DNA of 64,000 bases from Lachnospiraceae bacterium (GCA_902363135.1 CABIZF010000003.1:124001-188000), one strand, 5' to 3'; positions 26,530 to 36,616 are shown, counted from the stretch's first letter. A program made the numbers and translations. The notes: generated by a model not told the origin, from the sequence alone.

Positions 26530-26716
26530 TTGTTGCTGCTCAGTGTATATCAAACGTTCTGAGCAAGCCGCAGACCCGCTCTTCGAGCTATCCACTGCTG
26601 TCGCAGCGCCTGTCTGCGACTTATGGGCGTTCCGCCCATCCCAAACGATAAATACAGCCCCTGCCAAATAAATTTGTCAGAGTCTGTCTTCATCGTTTGC
26701 TGCTGCTCAGAACTGG
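26530..26716. repeat. Palindromic repeat, family B copy 2
   Basis: An element filling the trpS upstream gap. A perfect 10-bp inverted repeat, GTTCTGAGCA (26556-26565) and TGCTCAGAAC (26704-26713), bounds several hairpins. The core 26568-26619 has arms CGCAGACC and GTCTGCG and matches 15599-15650 in reverse. Further stems are GGGCGTTCCGCCC (about 26625-26638) and CAAACGAT with ATCGTTTG (26643-26699). It begins 7 nt from the stop codon of the regulator gene. Confidence 0.7.
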
Positions 26717-26719
26717 TTA

Positions 26720-27808
26720 CTAATATTCCTGGTTCTCCATATACTTCATGTACTTGACTACCATCAGCGCAATCTTAAATGTGATCGCATCCTCGAAGAT
26801 GCGCAGGTCAAGACCCGTTGACTTCTGAAGCTTATCCAGACGGTAGACGAGCGTGTTCCGGTGGATGTATAGCTGGCGGGATGTCTCAGAGACATTCAGG
26901 CTGTTCTCGAAAAATTTATTGATCGTGATCAGCGTCTCCTCATCGAAATCATCCGGCGATTTGCCGTCGAATATCTCACGGATGAACATTTTGCAGAGCG
27001 GGATCGGCAGCTGATAGATCAGACGTCCGATGCCAAGCGAACTGTATGCGATTACAGAACGCTCCTCGAAGAAAATCTTGCCGACATTTAAAGCCATCCG
27101 CGCTTCCTTGTAGGAACGGGATACCTCTTTGATCTCCCCTACGACCGTGCCGTAAGCGACGAGCGCTTCCTTTTTCTTCTCCTCGCCAAGAGAATCAAGA
27201 ATCATCCCGGCAATGCGCTCCATCTCCGTACTGCCATCCTGTGCACCGAGCTCCTTGACGACGATAATACTCTTCTCATCGACCGCCGTGATAAAATCCC
27301 CCGACTTGGAATTAAACAGGGCACGGACCGTCTCCAGAGAGTTGTTTTCCTTCTCATTGCTGATCTCCAGTATGAATACCACGCGGCGTGCCTCGGTGTC
27401 GATATGCAGCTTTTTCGCACGATTGTAAATATCGACGAGCAGCAGATTGTCAAGCAGCAGATTCTTGATAAAATTATCTTTATCAAAACGCTCCTTGTAA
27501 GCTACCAGAAGATTCTGGATCTGAAATGCTGCCATCCGTCCAACCATATGAACATCGTCACTGTTGCCGTTTGCCAGAAGCACATACTCCAGCTGATGCT
27601 CATCAAACACCTTAAAAAACTGGCATCCACTCACCACCTGACTGTCTGCCGGTGAATCCGCAAAGCTCAGCACAGAATCCCGAAAGCCCTCCGCCTCAGG
27701 AAATGTAGTCGCTAGCATGATACCCTCTGTATCAAGCACACACAAATCTACTCTGCTGATCGCCTTCAGCCCATCCAGTGTCGTCTGTAAAACCTGATTT
27801 GAAATCAC
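26720..27808 (-). CDS. CdaR/PucR-type transcriptional regulator
   Basis: A 362-aa regulator. The N-terminal part (LDGLKAISRVDLCVLDTEGIMLA) resembles a sugar-diacid or ligand-recognition domain. The C-terminus is the PucR-type helix-turn-helix: TLITINKFFENSLNVSETSRQLYIHRNTLVYRLDKLQ. Family members sense small molecules, for example glycerate in CdaR. A GTG start at 27808 is preferred because AAGGAGG lies 8 nt upstream; the longer ATG-started frame lacks a ribosome site. It stands alone, so its target is unclear; a 10-bp inverted repeat upstream may be its operator. Confidence 0.85.
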   Translation of the reverse strand: MISNQVLQTTLDGLKAISRVDLCVLDTEGIMLATTFPEAEGFRDSVLSFADSPADSQVVSGCQFFKVFDEHQLEYVLLANGNSDDVHMVGRMAAFQIQNLLVAYKERFDKDNFIKNLLLDNLLLVDIYNRAKKLHIDTEARRVVFILEISNEKENNSLETVRALFNSKSGDFITAVDEKSIIVVKELGAQDGSTEMERIAGMILDSLGEEKKKEALVAYGTVVGEIKEVSRSYKEARMALNVGKIFFEERSVIAYSSLGIGRLIYQLPIPLCKMFIREIFDGKSPDDFDEETLITINKFFENSLNVSETSRQLYIHRNTLVYRLDKLQKSTGLDLRIFEDAITFKIALMVVKYMKYMENQEY

Positions 27809-28027
27809 AGTCCCATCCTCCTTTTTCCTTCTCAATTTACCCCAAAATACTGCCGCCCCGAATAAACAGAACCGGCCCGGATGAATGCCCCCATACATTC
27901 TCCGGATTGTATTTCATTGCTGCTGCTTTACCTCATAGCAGCTATTTGTACTCAACTGGTATTATTTTAATATATGCATCCTAAAAAATCAATCAAAATT
28001 GTGGATAATTACTAATCATATTTTACA

Positions 28028-28132
28028 AATCGCAAATATCGCCTTTATAAGACGACATTCGTTCATATTTTATTCACGTTTCATTCAAGCATTTTTCAAG
28101 AAGCACTCACGTTTTTTTCACGATTTGCGATT
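28028..28132. promoter_or_regulatory. Inverted repeat upstream of the CdaR-like regulator
   Basis: AATCGCAAAT at 28028-28037 and its exact reverse complement at 28123-28132, 85 bp apart. The second copy overlaps a TATAAT-like -10 read on the minus strand. A possible operator pair for the regulator or a looping site; this is inference. Confidence 0.4.
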
Positions 28133-28240
28133 ATACTGTGTTTATCAAAAGTGATTACAAGTATTTTTTCGAAAATCTTTTTCATAATACCGCCGGGCAC
28201 AGGCCCGGCATCCTCCCTTTCTTCTTTTTAAGATTTACAC

Positions 28241-28273
28241 AAAAAAGCTTCGGTTGACTGCCGAAGCTTTTTT
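28241..28273. terminator. Bidirectional terminator between glnN and the regulator
   Basis: AAAAAAGCTTCGG pairs perfectly with CCGAAGCTTTTTT around a 7-nt loop, so it has a U-run in both directions. Confidence 0.9.
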
Positions 28274-28300
28274 GTGCCGGACGCAATATCCTGTAAAGTC

Positions 28301-28350
28301 AAAAACTGCCGCTTCCCATATATGCACGTATACACAGGAAACGACAGTTT
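28301..28350 (-). terminator. Terminator-like hairpin downstream of glnN
   Basis: AAACTG and CAGTTT arms with inner TTCC/GGAA pairs enclose a 20-nt loop, followed on the minus strand by TTTTTGACTTT. Confidence 0.65.
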
Positions 28351-28399
28351 CGAACAGTCTCTCTTTTATCTTTTTTATTTTAATAGAAGAGAAATCTTA

Positions 28400-28607
28400 T
28401 AATGTTGGGGGAAAAAGGTATTTTGACCCCAACTCATGCCTACGAATTGCTCCGCTGCGAAGCAGCTCCCGCAATTCTGCAAACATTCGAAATCCGCTGA
28501 TTTACTACGTAAATCGCTACTTTCTCATGTTTGGCGGGTCCCAAGTTCAAAAGCCTTATCATGCAAGCATGAACAGCTTTTTGACCTTTTGACCCTGGCA
28601 TCATCAT
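28400..28607 (+). repeat. Multi-hairpin repeat, family A copy 1
   Basis: A 208-bp copy, nearly identical to the one at about 59181-59406. The plus strand holds in order a GTTGGGG...CCCCAAC hairpin (28403-28433), a nested GAATTGC/GCTGC-GAA-GCAGC/GCAATTC hairpin, a GATTTAC-TAC-GTAAATC hairpin, and AAAAGCC...GCTTTTT around CATGC-AA-GCATG. It starts immediately after the glnN stop codon. Here the last stem carries AGCTTTTT instead of GGCTTTTT, breaking one pair. Confidence 0.9.
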
Positions 28608-28608
28608 C

Positions 28609-30720
28609 TTATACCTCAAACAGCAGATCGCCATAGGACGGCATCGGCCACATCTCTTTGTCCACGATCATCTCCAGCTTGTCAACCGGATCACGCAGCT
28701 CTGCCATCGCTACCGTTACAACATCATGGAAGTATCTTGCCTGCTCCTCGCCCTCTGCCTTTGTAGCAGCGGTCTCAGTCACATCGCTCAGCTTTGCAAG
28801 TGCTACCTTTGTGTCGGAGAGCAGTGCGCTCGTCTCATTCAGCAGCTCGACCTGTACAGATGTCTCTGCACCTGCAGCCGTCACTGCATTGATTGTGTCT
28901 GCAAGCGTCTTTGTATACTTGATGACTGCCGGGATGATCTGCTTGCTTGCCACATCGATCATCGTGCGTGCTTCAATATTGATTGCCTTAGCATAGTTTT
29001 CATATTTGACCTCTGCACGGGACTCCAGCTCTGCCTTTGTGAATACGCCAAATTTGCCGAACAGTGCGATTGATTTCTCGGTCACAAGTGCCGGGATCGC
29101 ATCGACCATGGACTTGATGTTCGGAAGTCCTCTGCGCTCTGCTTCTGCTACCCATTCGTCGGAATAGCCGTTGCCGTTGAAGATGATTCTCTGATGCTCA
29201 CCCACGTACTGCTTGATCAGATCATGTACGGCTGTATCAAAGTCCTCTGCCTTCTCCAGAATATCACATGCCTCACAAAATGCCTCTGCCACGATCGTGT
29301 TCAGCACGATGTTCGGAGAAGCTACGGAATCGCGGGAGCCTACCATACGGAACTCAAACTTATTGCCGGTAAATGCAAACGGTGAAGTACGGTTCCGGTC
29401 GGTTGCATCCTTCGTCAGATCCGGCAGTGTCTTAACGCCGGTCTCCAGCACGCCGCCCTTCAGGGAATGAGTTGCCATACCGGTACTGATCAGCTGAGAT
29501 ACGACATCCTGCAGCTGCTCACCAAGGAATACAGAAATAATAGCCGGCGGTGCCTCGTTTGCCCCAAGTCTGTGATCGTTACCAGGATCAGCGGCTGATT
29601 CACGAAGCAGATCCGCATGCTTATCAACTGCCTTTAAGATGCAGGCCAGCACGAGCAGGAACTGCACATTCTCGTGCGGGGTCTTGCCCGGCTCGAGAAG
29701 GTTGATGCCGTCATCGGTCGCCAGAGACCAGTTGTCATGTTTACCGGAGCCATTGACACCTGCGAACGGCTTCTCATGCAGCAGGCACTTCAGGCCATGC
29801 TCACAAGCCACACGCTTTAAGGTCTGCATCACGATCTGGTTGTGGTCAACTGCTACATTTGCCTCAGAGTAAATGGTCGCCAGCTCGTGCTGTGCCGGAG
29901 CGACCTCGTTGTGCTGTGTCTTCGCGGTAACGCCAAGCTTCCAGAGGTTCTCGTTGACATCCTTCATATAAGAAGCGATTCTCTGACGGATCGTTCCGAA
30001 GTAATGATCGTCCAGCTCCTGCCCCTTCGGCGGCATAGCGCCAAACAAAGTACGTCCGGTAAAGATCAGGTCCTTTCTCTTTAAAAACTTCTCCGCATCT
30101 ACAAGGAAATATTCCTGCTCCGGTCCAACGGACGGCGTTACTTTTTTCGAAGTCGTGTTGCCGAACAGGCGCAGAACACGGAGTGCCTGCTGATTGATCG
30201 CTTCCATTGAACGAAGCAGAGGGGTCTTCTGATCCAGTGCCTCACCGGTATAAGAACAAAAAGCAGTCGGAATACAGAGCGTTGCTCCTGCAGCGTCATG
30301 GCGTACGAAAGCCGGTGACGTGCAGTCCCATGCTGTATATCCTCTCGCCTCGAAGGTCGCTCTCAGTCCGCCTGACGGGAAAGAAGAGGCATCCGGCTCA
30401 CCTTTAATCAGCTCTTTTCCGGAAAACTCCATCAAAACAGAACCATCCGGATTTGGAGATGTGATAAAGGAATCGTGCTTCTCAGCAGTCACGCCGGTCA
30501 GCGGCTGAAACCAGTGTGTATAATGAGTCGCACCCTTCTCAATCGCCCAGTCCTTCATAGCAGCTGCAATGACATCGGCTGTCGCAAGGTCGAGCTCTTT
30601 TCCTTCCTCAATGGTCTTTTTCAGTGCCTTATACACTTTTTTCGGAAGGCGCTCCTGCATAACTTTGTCTGTAAATACATCTTCACCGAAGATGTCTGCT
30701 ACATTAAAATATTCGCTCAT
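28609..30720 (-). CDS. glnN: Glutamine synthetase type III
   Basis: A 703-aa GSIII enzyme making glutamine from glutamate, ammonia and ATP. GSIII-type motifs include [32 protein letters not shown], the metal/ATP region [32 protein letters not shown] and [20 protein letters not shown]. Length fits the roughly 700-aa class rather than the 450-aa GSI. The start [14 protein letters not shown] has GAGGAGAGG upstream, so the longer frame is not used. No PII or amtB gene is adjacent. Confidence 0.96.
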   Translation of the reverse strand: MSEYFNVADIFGEDVFTDKVMQERLPKKVYKALKKTIEEGKELDLATADVIAAAMKDWAIEKGATHYTHWFQPLTGVTAEKHDSFITSPNPDGSVLMEFSGKELIKGEPDASSFPSGGLRATFEARGYTAWDCTSPAFVRHDAAGATLCIPTAFCSYTGEALDQKTPLLRSMEAINQQALRVLRLFGNTTSKKVTPSVGPEQEYFLVDAEKFLKRKDLIFTGRTLFGAMPPKGQELDDHYFGTIRQRIASYMKDVNENLWKLGVTAKTQHNEVAPAQHELATIYSEANVAVDHNQIVMQTLKRVACEHGLKCLLHEKPFAGVNGSGKHDNWSLATDDGINLLEPGKTPHENVQFLLVLACILKAVDKHADLLRESAADPGNDHRLGANEAPPAIISVFLGEQLQDVVSQLISTGMATHSLKGGVLETGVKTLPDLTKDATDRNRTSPFAFTGNKFEFRMVGSRDSVASPNIVLNTIVAEAFCEACDILEKAEDFDTAVHDLIKQYVGEHQRIIFNGNGYSDEWVAEAERRGLPNIKSMVDAIPALVTEKSIALFGKFGVFTKAELESRAEVKYENYAKAINIEARTMIDVASKQIIPAVIKYTKTLADTINAVTAAGAETSVQVELLNETSALLSDTKVALAKLSDVTETAATKAEGEEQARYFHDVVTVAMAELRDPVDKLEMIVDKEMWPMPSYGDLLFEV

Positions 30721-30784
30721 GTCCTCTCCTCTTTCCATATAAAATTTATCTGTGGCGGATCCCACCACTTGATATAGTAAAATA

Positions 30785-30818
30785 GGGCGTTCCACAAACC
30801 TCTATTTATGGAACACCC
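30785..30818 (-). terminator. Terminator between DUF624 gene and glnN
   Basis: GGGTGTTCCA pairs with TGGAACGCCC, followed on the minus strand by TATTTTACT. It closes the GH31/DUF624 transcript ahead of glnN. Confidence 0.7.
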
Positions 30819-30869
30819 TTGTTCTGTGTATTAAAATACTCTATTTTCTGCAAAAAAGCAAGCAGATTT

Positions 30870-31505
30870 TTACTTTTCGGTATTTTCTTCCAAAAATGGA
30901 TCGGAAGGCTCATGTTTTTTCAGCACACGCTCCAGAAATTCAGAAAACAAAAACGCGACCGGTCCCGGAATAAAAAAGATCAGGATCGGAATCCGATAAG
31001 CAAACGCCCCCATACATACCAGCACAAGCGCAAGCGCAAGCGTCGTCAGAAAATAGCGCACCACCATGTATAAAGACAGCTTCAAAAGCCAGCCCGGGCT
31101 CATATCAAATCGGGACAACGCCGGAAAGAGATAACAGGCTGCCATTCCGATATAAATTGCGGCTGCCGCATACAGGCAGATAAAAAACAGCCCGACATAT
31201 CCGCTTGCCTTCGCCATCAAAATCCCGATATTCAGACGCAGGATGACAGATACTGCCAGTATGATCAGCCACAGCACCATACCCGGCACCAAATTCTGCC
31301 GGAAGGAACGGAAAAATTCCTGTACTGCATAGCCGTTCCGATTCTTCACACTCTTGACGGTCGCGTAATACAGCGCCGCTGAGGATGCCCCGATCGTAAT
31401 GATCGGCAGGCTGCAGAGGATCCACAGAAATCCGAGTATCATCAGATCAAAAATCCGGCTGCAGGCAGCGGTGAAGCCGCCTTCAAATCCAAATATCTCC
31501 TTCAT
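30870..31505 (-). CDS. DUF624 (YesL-like) membrane protein
   Basis: A 211-aa protein with about five hydrophobic segments, starting MKEIFGFEGGFTAACSRIFD. The opening, the SLPIITIGASSAALYYATVKSV stretch and the hydropathy match DUF624/YesL proteins, which usually sit in carbohydrate ABC-importer loci beside YesM/YesN two-component systems. The function is unknown. AAAGGAG precedes the ATG at 31505, so the longer frame is discarded. It is the last gene of the sugar locus and is followed by a terminator. Confidence 0.87.
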   Translation of the reverse strand: MKEIFGFEGGFTAACSRIFDLMILGFLWILCSLPIITIGASSAALYYATVKSVKNRNGYAVQEFFRSFRQNLVPGMVLWLIILAVSVILRLNIGILMAKASGYVGLFFICLYAAAAIYIGMAACYLFPALSRFDMSPGWLLKLSLYMVVRYFLTTLALALVLVCMGAFAYRIPILIFFIPGPVAFLFSEFLERVLKKHEPSDPFLEENTEK

Positions 31506-31601
31506 ACCTGCTCCTTTCTGTATATAATCCCTCCCGGACAATCCGTTTTATTTTTCTTCATTTCCGCAGCAAGATACGTTCATGCAATGCATGGCATATT
31601 C

Positions 31602-33584
31602 CTATCTGCGTTCAAATACCGGCAGCTGATCCAGCGGTGCTGCCACAGTGACCGTTGTTCCGCCTTCGTACACCTCTCCGGTAAAGAGATGCTTCCAGCT
31701 TCCCTTCGGAAGGTAGAGCGTCCTTTCTCTCTCATCTGCATATAAAATCGGTGCTACGAGAATATCACTGCCAAACATATACTGATCTTCGATCTCCCAT
31801 GTCTTCGGATCATCCGGGAAGTCATAGAACAGTGGACGCATGACCGGCGTACCCTTTTCATGTGCTTCCTTCATCAGACCGCGCACATACGGACGAAGCG
31901 TCTCGCGAAGCTCCATATATTTTTTGCAAATCTCATAGACTTCCTCGCCATAGCTCCATACTTCATTTTCTGCCCCGCTGTTCATCTTTCCGCCTCCGGT
32001 CGTACCAAGCGGCTGCTTGAACGGCTCACGGAAGCCATGCAGACGCATGACCGGACAGAACGTACCAAACTCAAACCAGCGCACGAGTATCTCGTGGAAC
32101 TTCGGATCATGGATGTTTCCACCATGGAATCCACCGATATCAGTCGTCCACCACGGAATCCCGGCCAGTCCCATATTCAGTCCTGCTGTCAGCTGATTAC
32201 GAAGGGAGCGGAACGAAGAATCGATGTCTCCGGACCATACGAGCGCACCATATCTCTGACTGCCCGCCCATGCGCACCGAAGCAGATTGACGATATTCTG
32301 CTGCCCTTCCGCTTCCATTCCTTCGTATGCCATCCGCGCATATTCCTTCGGGTAAATATTGCCTACCTCAAGATCCGCACCACGCAGGTAGCGATACTGT
32401 TCATACTCATATCCGGTAAATTCCGGCTCCGCCTCATCCAGCCAGAAGATGCGGATTCCATTCTCATAATAATTCTTCTTAATCTTGTCCCATACATATG
32501 CACGTCCGCCCGGATTCGTCACATCTATGATGCACGCATCTCCGAGCTGACCGAGCCGTTTTCCGAACTCTGAACGGGTCAGATAGCCCAGCTCTGCCAT
32601 CTCTTCATAATTCTCGCTTCCGGCATCTACGGTCGGCCAGATGGATACCATCAGCTCCATACCCATTTCCTTGAGTTCCCGCACCATCGCTGCCGGATCC
32701 GGCCAGTAGTCCTTGTCAAATTTCCAGTCTCCCTCTGCCGGCCAGTGGAAAAAGTCTGCCACAATGACATCAACCTTCAGTCCACGGCGATGATATTCCC
32801 GTGCCACCTCAAGCAGCTCCTCCTGCGTCTGATAGCGCAGCTTACACTGCCAGAAGCCAAGTCCGTACTCCGGCATCATCGGCACTTTTCCGGTCGCATT
32901 TGCATAGGCCTCCTCGATCTCTGCCGGGGTATCTCCCGCTGTGATCCAGTAGTCCATCTGCTTCGTGGATTTGGAAATCCACTCGGTCACATTTTTGCCA
33001 AAGGTCACGCTGCCGATCGCCGGATTGTTCCACAAAAATCCATAACCGTTGCTGGAAAGTGCAAACGGGACACTTGCCTGCGAATTGCGGTGTGCCAGCT
33101 CCAGTGTACAGCCCTTGACATCCAGATACGGCTGCTGATACTGGCCCATTCCGTAGAGCTTCTCACCCTCGATTGACTCAAAGCGAACCGTCAGGCGATA
33201 ATTGTCTGTCCCGATGTGCGGCTCAAATGTGCGCGGCACAATCTCCAGTGCGCTGTTGAATTCCTTTCTGCCCTCTTCGGACATGCCGCGGATCCGCTCA
33301 TACTCCTCGAGCAGCAGCCTGCCATCCTGATTCAGAAAGCGGAGCTTGCCGGTACGTGTCAGTTCACAGCGAAGCTTGCCATTTTCGATGACTGTATCCG
33401 TGCCGCTCTCATAAATTTTTACTTCACAATCATCCTGCAGAAGCAGTGCGGAGGTCTCATCCTCCTTCAAAAATTCATACCGCTGTGTTGCACGTACCCG
33501 GAAGCTGTTCTTCCCCCACGGCTCGATACACAGCAGTTCTTTATCAAGCCTGCGGTACAATTTATTTCCTTCCTGTCTGATCAT
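31602..33584 (-). CDS. GH31 alpha-glycosidase (alpha-xylosidase/alpha-glucosidase type), paralogue 1
   Basis: A 660-aa enzyme without signal peptide, so cytoplasmic. An N-terminal beta-sandwich (GMGQYQQPYLDVKGCTLELAHRN) precedes the GH31 barrel. The catalytic nucleophile Asp is in RIFWLDEAEPEF and the acid/base Asp in ALVWSGDID. GIPWWTTDIGGFHGG and PVMRLHGFREP are further family signatures. Start 33584 has GGGGGAA upstream. It is about 20 nt from a close paralogue, with long identical stretches such as MMPEYGLGFWQCKLRYQTQE. Given the xylulokinase in this locus, alpha-xylosidase is a reasonable guess. Confidence 0.9.
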   Translation of the reverse strand: MIRQEGNKLYRRLDKELLCIEPWGKNSFRVRATQRYEFLKEDETSALLLQDDCEVKIYESGTDTVIENGKLRCELTRTGKLRFLNQDGRLLLEEYERIRGMSEEGRKEFNSALEIVPRTFEPHIGTDNYRLTVRFESIEGEKLYGMGQYQQPYLDVKGCTLELAHRNSQASVPFALSSNGYGFLWNNPAIGSVTFGKNVTEWISKSTKQMDYWITAGDTPAEIEEAYANATGKVPMMPEYGLGFWQCKLRYQTQEELLEVAREYHRRGLKVDVIVADFFHWPAEGDWKFDKDYWPDPAAMVRELKEMGMELMVSIWPTVDAGSENYEEMAELGYLTRSEFGKRLGQLGDACIIDVTNPGGRAYVWDKIKKNYYENGIRIFWLDEAEPEFTGYEYEQYRYLRGADLEVGNIYPKEYARMAYEGMEAEGQQNIVNLLRCAWAGSQRYGALVWSGDIDSSFRSLRNQLTAGLNMGLAGIPWWTTDIGGFHGGNIHDPKFHEILVRWFEFGTFCPVMRLHGFREPFKQPLGTTGGGKMNSGAENEVWSYGEEVYEICKKYMELRETLRPYVRGLMKEAHEKGTPVMRPLFYDFPDDPKTWEIEDQYMFGSDILVAPILYADERERTLYLPKGSWKHLFTGEVYEGGTTVTVAAPLDQLPVFERR

Positions 33585-33621
33585 ATATTTCCCCCATATC
33601 ATGTGCTAATGCGATTCAACC

Positions 33622-35688
33622 TCACACTTCGAGTGTATATCCTTCCCTCGTAAACAGTGGAATCTGATCAAGCGGTGTCGCTACGGTCACAGTCTGTCCA
33701 CCTTCAAAAGCTTCCTTCGTCCATACGTTGGTCCACCTTGTACCTGCCGGAAGGTAAACCTCCTTCGTCTTCTCACCGCGCTCCATAACCGGCGCTACCA
33801 GGATATTCGGACCATACATGTATTCCTTTTCATTCTCCCAGCATACGGTATCCTCCGGGAAATCATAGAACAGCGGGCGCATTACCGGTGTTCCCTTCTC
33901 ATGGGCCTCACGCATCAGTTCTCTTGTATACGGACGCATCGTCTCACGAATCGAGATGTACTTTTTGCAGATCTCGTATACCTGATCGCCGTATGACCAT
34001 ATCTCATTCGGTGCACCGGATACGCACTCTGCGCCACCGGTCGTGCCAAACTGTGGCTGATACGGCATACGGTAGCCGTGCAGTCTCATAACCGGACAGA
34101 ACGCGCCGTACTCAAACCAGCGGACAAATACCTCATGATAGGACTCATCATAAATATTCGCTCCGAAGAATCCGCCGATATCCGTTGTCCACCACGGAAT
34201 TCCCGCAATTCCCATATTCAGTCCTGCCGCAAACTGATTCTGGAGACTCTCAAATGTGGAATGAATGTCTCCGGACCATACGAGTGCGCCATACTTCTGG
34301 CTGCCGGCCCATGCGCAGCGCAGAAGGTTCACGATATTCTCCTGACCCTCTTTCTTCATACCGTCGAAGAACGCCTGCGCGTACATCACCGGATACACAT
34401 TTCCGACCTGTACATTCGGTCCCAGGTGATAACGATAGTTTTCAAAATCATACACCGTGTACTCCGGCTCCGCCTCATCCAGCCAGAAAATCTTAACACC
34501 CTTGTCGTAGTAATTTTTCTTGATCTTCTCCCATACGTACTCACGTGCCTCCGGATTGGTCGAGTCAAACTGGATCGTGTTGCCCATATAGGTGTTGTCG
34601 ATCCGCACACCCTTTTCCACGCGGGTCAGCAGTCCCTTTGCCTTCATCTCGTCAAAGTTCTCGCTCTTGTAGTCTACCATCGGCCATACCGATACCATGA
34701 GCTCGATGCCCATCTCCTTCAGCTCTTTGATCATCGCATCCGGATCCGGCCAGTAGGTCGGATCAAATCTCCAGTCGCCCTGCTTCGGCCAGTGGAAGAA
34801 ATCGACTACAATGACATCAAGCGGAATGCCACGGCGCTTGTACTCTCTTGCTACCTCAAGCAGCTCCTCCTGTGTCTGATAGCGCAGCTTACACTGCCAG
34901 AATCCGAGTCCGTACTCCGGCATCATCGGCACCTTACCGGTCGCATCCGCATAAGCCTCTTCGATCTCTGCCGGTGTATCGCCTGCGGTGATCCAGTAGT
35001 CCAGTTTCTTCGTGGACTGTACCTGCCAGGTCGTGATGTTCTTATTGAAGCTGACTCTTCCGATCGCCGGATTGTTCCAGAGGAAGCCGTAGCCAAGCGA
35101 GGAAAGTGCAAACGGCACACTTGCCTGTGAATTACGATGTGCCAGCTCCAGCTCTGCGCCCTTGATATTCAGGAAATCCTGCTGATACTGTCCCATACCG
35201 TACAGCTTCTCCTTCGGATTGGAAACAAAGCGCATAGTCAGCTCATAGTCTCCGCCGATGATCGGCTTGAACTCTCTTGCTTCAACTTCCAATGAGCTTG
35301 TCGTATCTGCAAACATATCCTCACGGTTACGTACATACTCCTCTAAAAGCAGCTCACCCTTCTGGTTGTAGAAGAAGAGCTTTCCGATGTTGTTGATCAC
35401 CGCACGGATCTTTCCGTTTGTGATTTCCGCGGAATATTCATGAATTGTCACCTTTGAATCGGTCTTCTTTGGATTGCCCTCGAGTGCCCACAGCTCCTGC
35501 GGCATTTCCGGCATTTTCGATGCGCGGACACGCAGGCTGTTCTCGCCCCACGGCTCTACAATGACGCGCTCTGCATCATAACGGTAATACAGTGCACCGT
35601 CCTTCTCCTCAAAATATCCAAGCAGGAAATGGTTATCCGAACGAAAATCCCCGGACTCCGCTCCTTCTTTTTTAATGATATCTGTCAT
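33622..35688 (-). CDS. GH31 alpha-glycosidase, paralogue 2
   Basis: A 688-aa cytoplasmic GH31 enzyme. The nucleophile is in KIFWLDEAEPEYT, the acid/base in ALVWSGDIHS, and WWTTDIGGFFGANI follows. Compared with its downstream paralogue it has a 25-residue N-terminal extension and a longer loop (KGVRIDNTYMGNTIQFDSTN) before the nucleophile strand, where the paralogue has KRLGQLGDACIIDVTN. That loop difference near the active site suggests related but different substrates. GGGAGGG precedes the start. It follows the two sugar permeases, so it probably acts on the imported oligosaccharide. Confidence 0.9.
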   Translation of the reverse strand: MTDIIKKEGAESGDFRSDNHFLLGYFEEKDGALYYRYDAERVIVEPWGENSLRVRASKMPEMPQELWALEGNPKKTDSKVTIHEYSAEITNGKIRAVINNIGKLFFYNQKGELLLEEYVRNREDMFADTTSSLEVEAREFKPIIGGDYELTMRFVSNPKEKLYGMGQYQQDFLNIKGAELELAHRNSQASVPFALSSLGYGFLWNNPAIGRVSFNKNITTWQVQSTKKLDYWITAGDTPAEIEEAYADATGKVPMMPEYGLGFWQCKLRYQTQEELLEVAREYKRRGIPLDVIVVDFFHWPKQGDWRFDPTYWPDPDAMIKELKEMGIELMVSVWPMVDYKSENFDEMKAKGLLTRVEKGVRIDNTYMGNTIQFDSTNPEAREYVWEKIKKNYYDKGVKIFWLDEAEPEYTVYDFENYRYHLGPNVQVGNVYPVMYAQAFFDGMKKEGQENIVNLLRCAWAGSQKYGALVWSGDIHSTFESLQNQFAAGLNMGIAGIPWWTTDIGGFFGANIYDESYHEVFVRWFEYGAFCPVMRLHGYRMPYQPQFGTTGGAECVSGAPNEIWSYGDQVYEICKKYISIRETMRPYTRELMREAHEKGTPVMRPLFYDFPEDTVCWENEKEYMYGPNILVAPVMERGEKTKEVYLPAGTRWTNVWTKEAFEGGQTVTVATPLDQIPLFTREGYTLEV

Positions 35689-35736
35689 ATAAATACCCTC
35701 CCTGTTTTTTATATTTTTGACACTGGTTTATCTATT

Positions 35737-36615
35737 TTACTCTTTAACCGCTCCTGCTGTCAATCCTCCTACGATATACTTCTGAAGGAATACAAACAGA
35801 AGAATAACCGGCAGTACCAGAATGGTTCCATAAGCCATGATACAGTTCCACTTGGTTCCCCATTTACTCTGGAATTTATAGATGTTCGCGGTCAGCGGAC
35901 GCATCTCCGGCTTTACGTTGAAGGTCATGGAATATGCCAGATCGTTCCATCCGTTCAGGAATGAAATGACAACAACGGTGATGATACCGGTCTTGATCGC
36001 CGGGATCATGATCTTGAAGAAGGATCGCAGGACACCGCAGCCATCGATCCGGGCCGCGTCATCCAGCGCAGTCGGCACACTCTTGAAATACGGGCGAAGT
36101 GTCACGACGATAAACGGTACCGAACCGGAAGAAATTGCGAGTGCCGGTCCAAGATAAGTGCCAAGCAGATGCAGCTTGTTAAAAATCAGATACATCGGTG
36201 TCAGCATCAGAGAAGCCGGAAGCATCTGGGTGACGAGAAAGGTCAGCAGAAAGCCCTTGCTGCCCGGAACCCGATAACGACCCATACCATATGCAGCCGG
36301 TACACCGAATGTCATCGAGAGCACCATGGAAAGCAGTGCGATAACGATACTGTTCTTCAAAGATTTTAAAAACTCCGCATCCTGGAAGTTCTGAATCCAC
36401 GGGTCAAAGGTAAAGTTGTGCGGATAATAGGTCACGATCTTTCCGAACGATTCTGCATCCGATTTAAAGGACATCGCTACCAGCCAGTAGATCGGGAAAA
36501 GAAACAAAATTGCGATGATGACTGCAAGAATGCAGTTCACAAGATTTCTCCGGCGCTCTCTTGAATTGAGTACCGTTTCCTTTGTCTTTTTTTTCGTATT
36601 TACTGTTTTTTCCAT
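35737..36615 (-). CDS. Carbohydrate ABC transporter permease (MalG-like)
   Basis: A 292-aa inner-membrane subunit with six predicted helices. The EAA loop is ALDDAARIDGCGVLRSFFKIMIP, the ATPase contact site, and the C-terminus is FLQKYIVGGLTAGAVKE, typical of MalG/CUT1 permeases. The start MEKTVN is used because AAGGAGG lies 9 nt upstream and overlaps the previous ATG. It begins 1 nt after the stop of the partner permease. No ATPase gene is in the locus, so a shared MsmK-type ATPase is likely. Confidence 0.94.
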   Translation of the reverse strand: MEKTVNTKKKTKETVLNSRERRRNLVNCILAVIIAILFLFPIYWLVAMSFKSDAESFGKIVTYYPHNFTFDPWIQNFQDAEFLKSLKNSIVIALLSMVLSMTFGVPAAYGMGRYRVPGSKGFLLTFLVTQMLPASLMLTPMYLIFNKLHLLGTYLGPALAISSGSVPFIVVTLRPYFKSVPTALDDAARIDGCGVLRSFFKIMIPAIKTGIITVVVISFLNGWNDLAYSMTFNVKPEMRPLTANIYKFQSKWGTKWNCIMAYGTILVLPVILLFVFLQKYIVGGLTAGAVKE

Positions 36616-36616
36616 A

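Larger units (their letters stand above)
27809..28608. other. Intergenic region between glnN and the CdaR-like regulator
   Basis: An 800-bp gap. From high to low coordinates it holds repeat family A copy 1 (about 28400-28607), a glnN terminator hairpin (28303-28350), a strong bidirectional terminator (28241-28273), a GC hairpin (28192-28209) and an AT-rich regulator promoter region with a 10-bp inverted repeat (28028-28037 and 28123-28132). Confidence 0.7.

Noticed and set aside
26495..26719. Possible T-box leader of trpS
   Set aside because: The T-box GGTGGNACCGCG-like antiterminator sequence was not found; the structure is explained by repeat family B.
28440..28634. Conserved small ORF seen in all three family A repeats (also 49498-49701 and 59233-59478)
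   Set aside because: The protein similarity simply follows the near-identical DNA, the ends differ between copies, no consistent ribosome site is present and the frame crosses hairpins.
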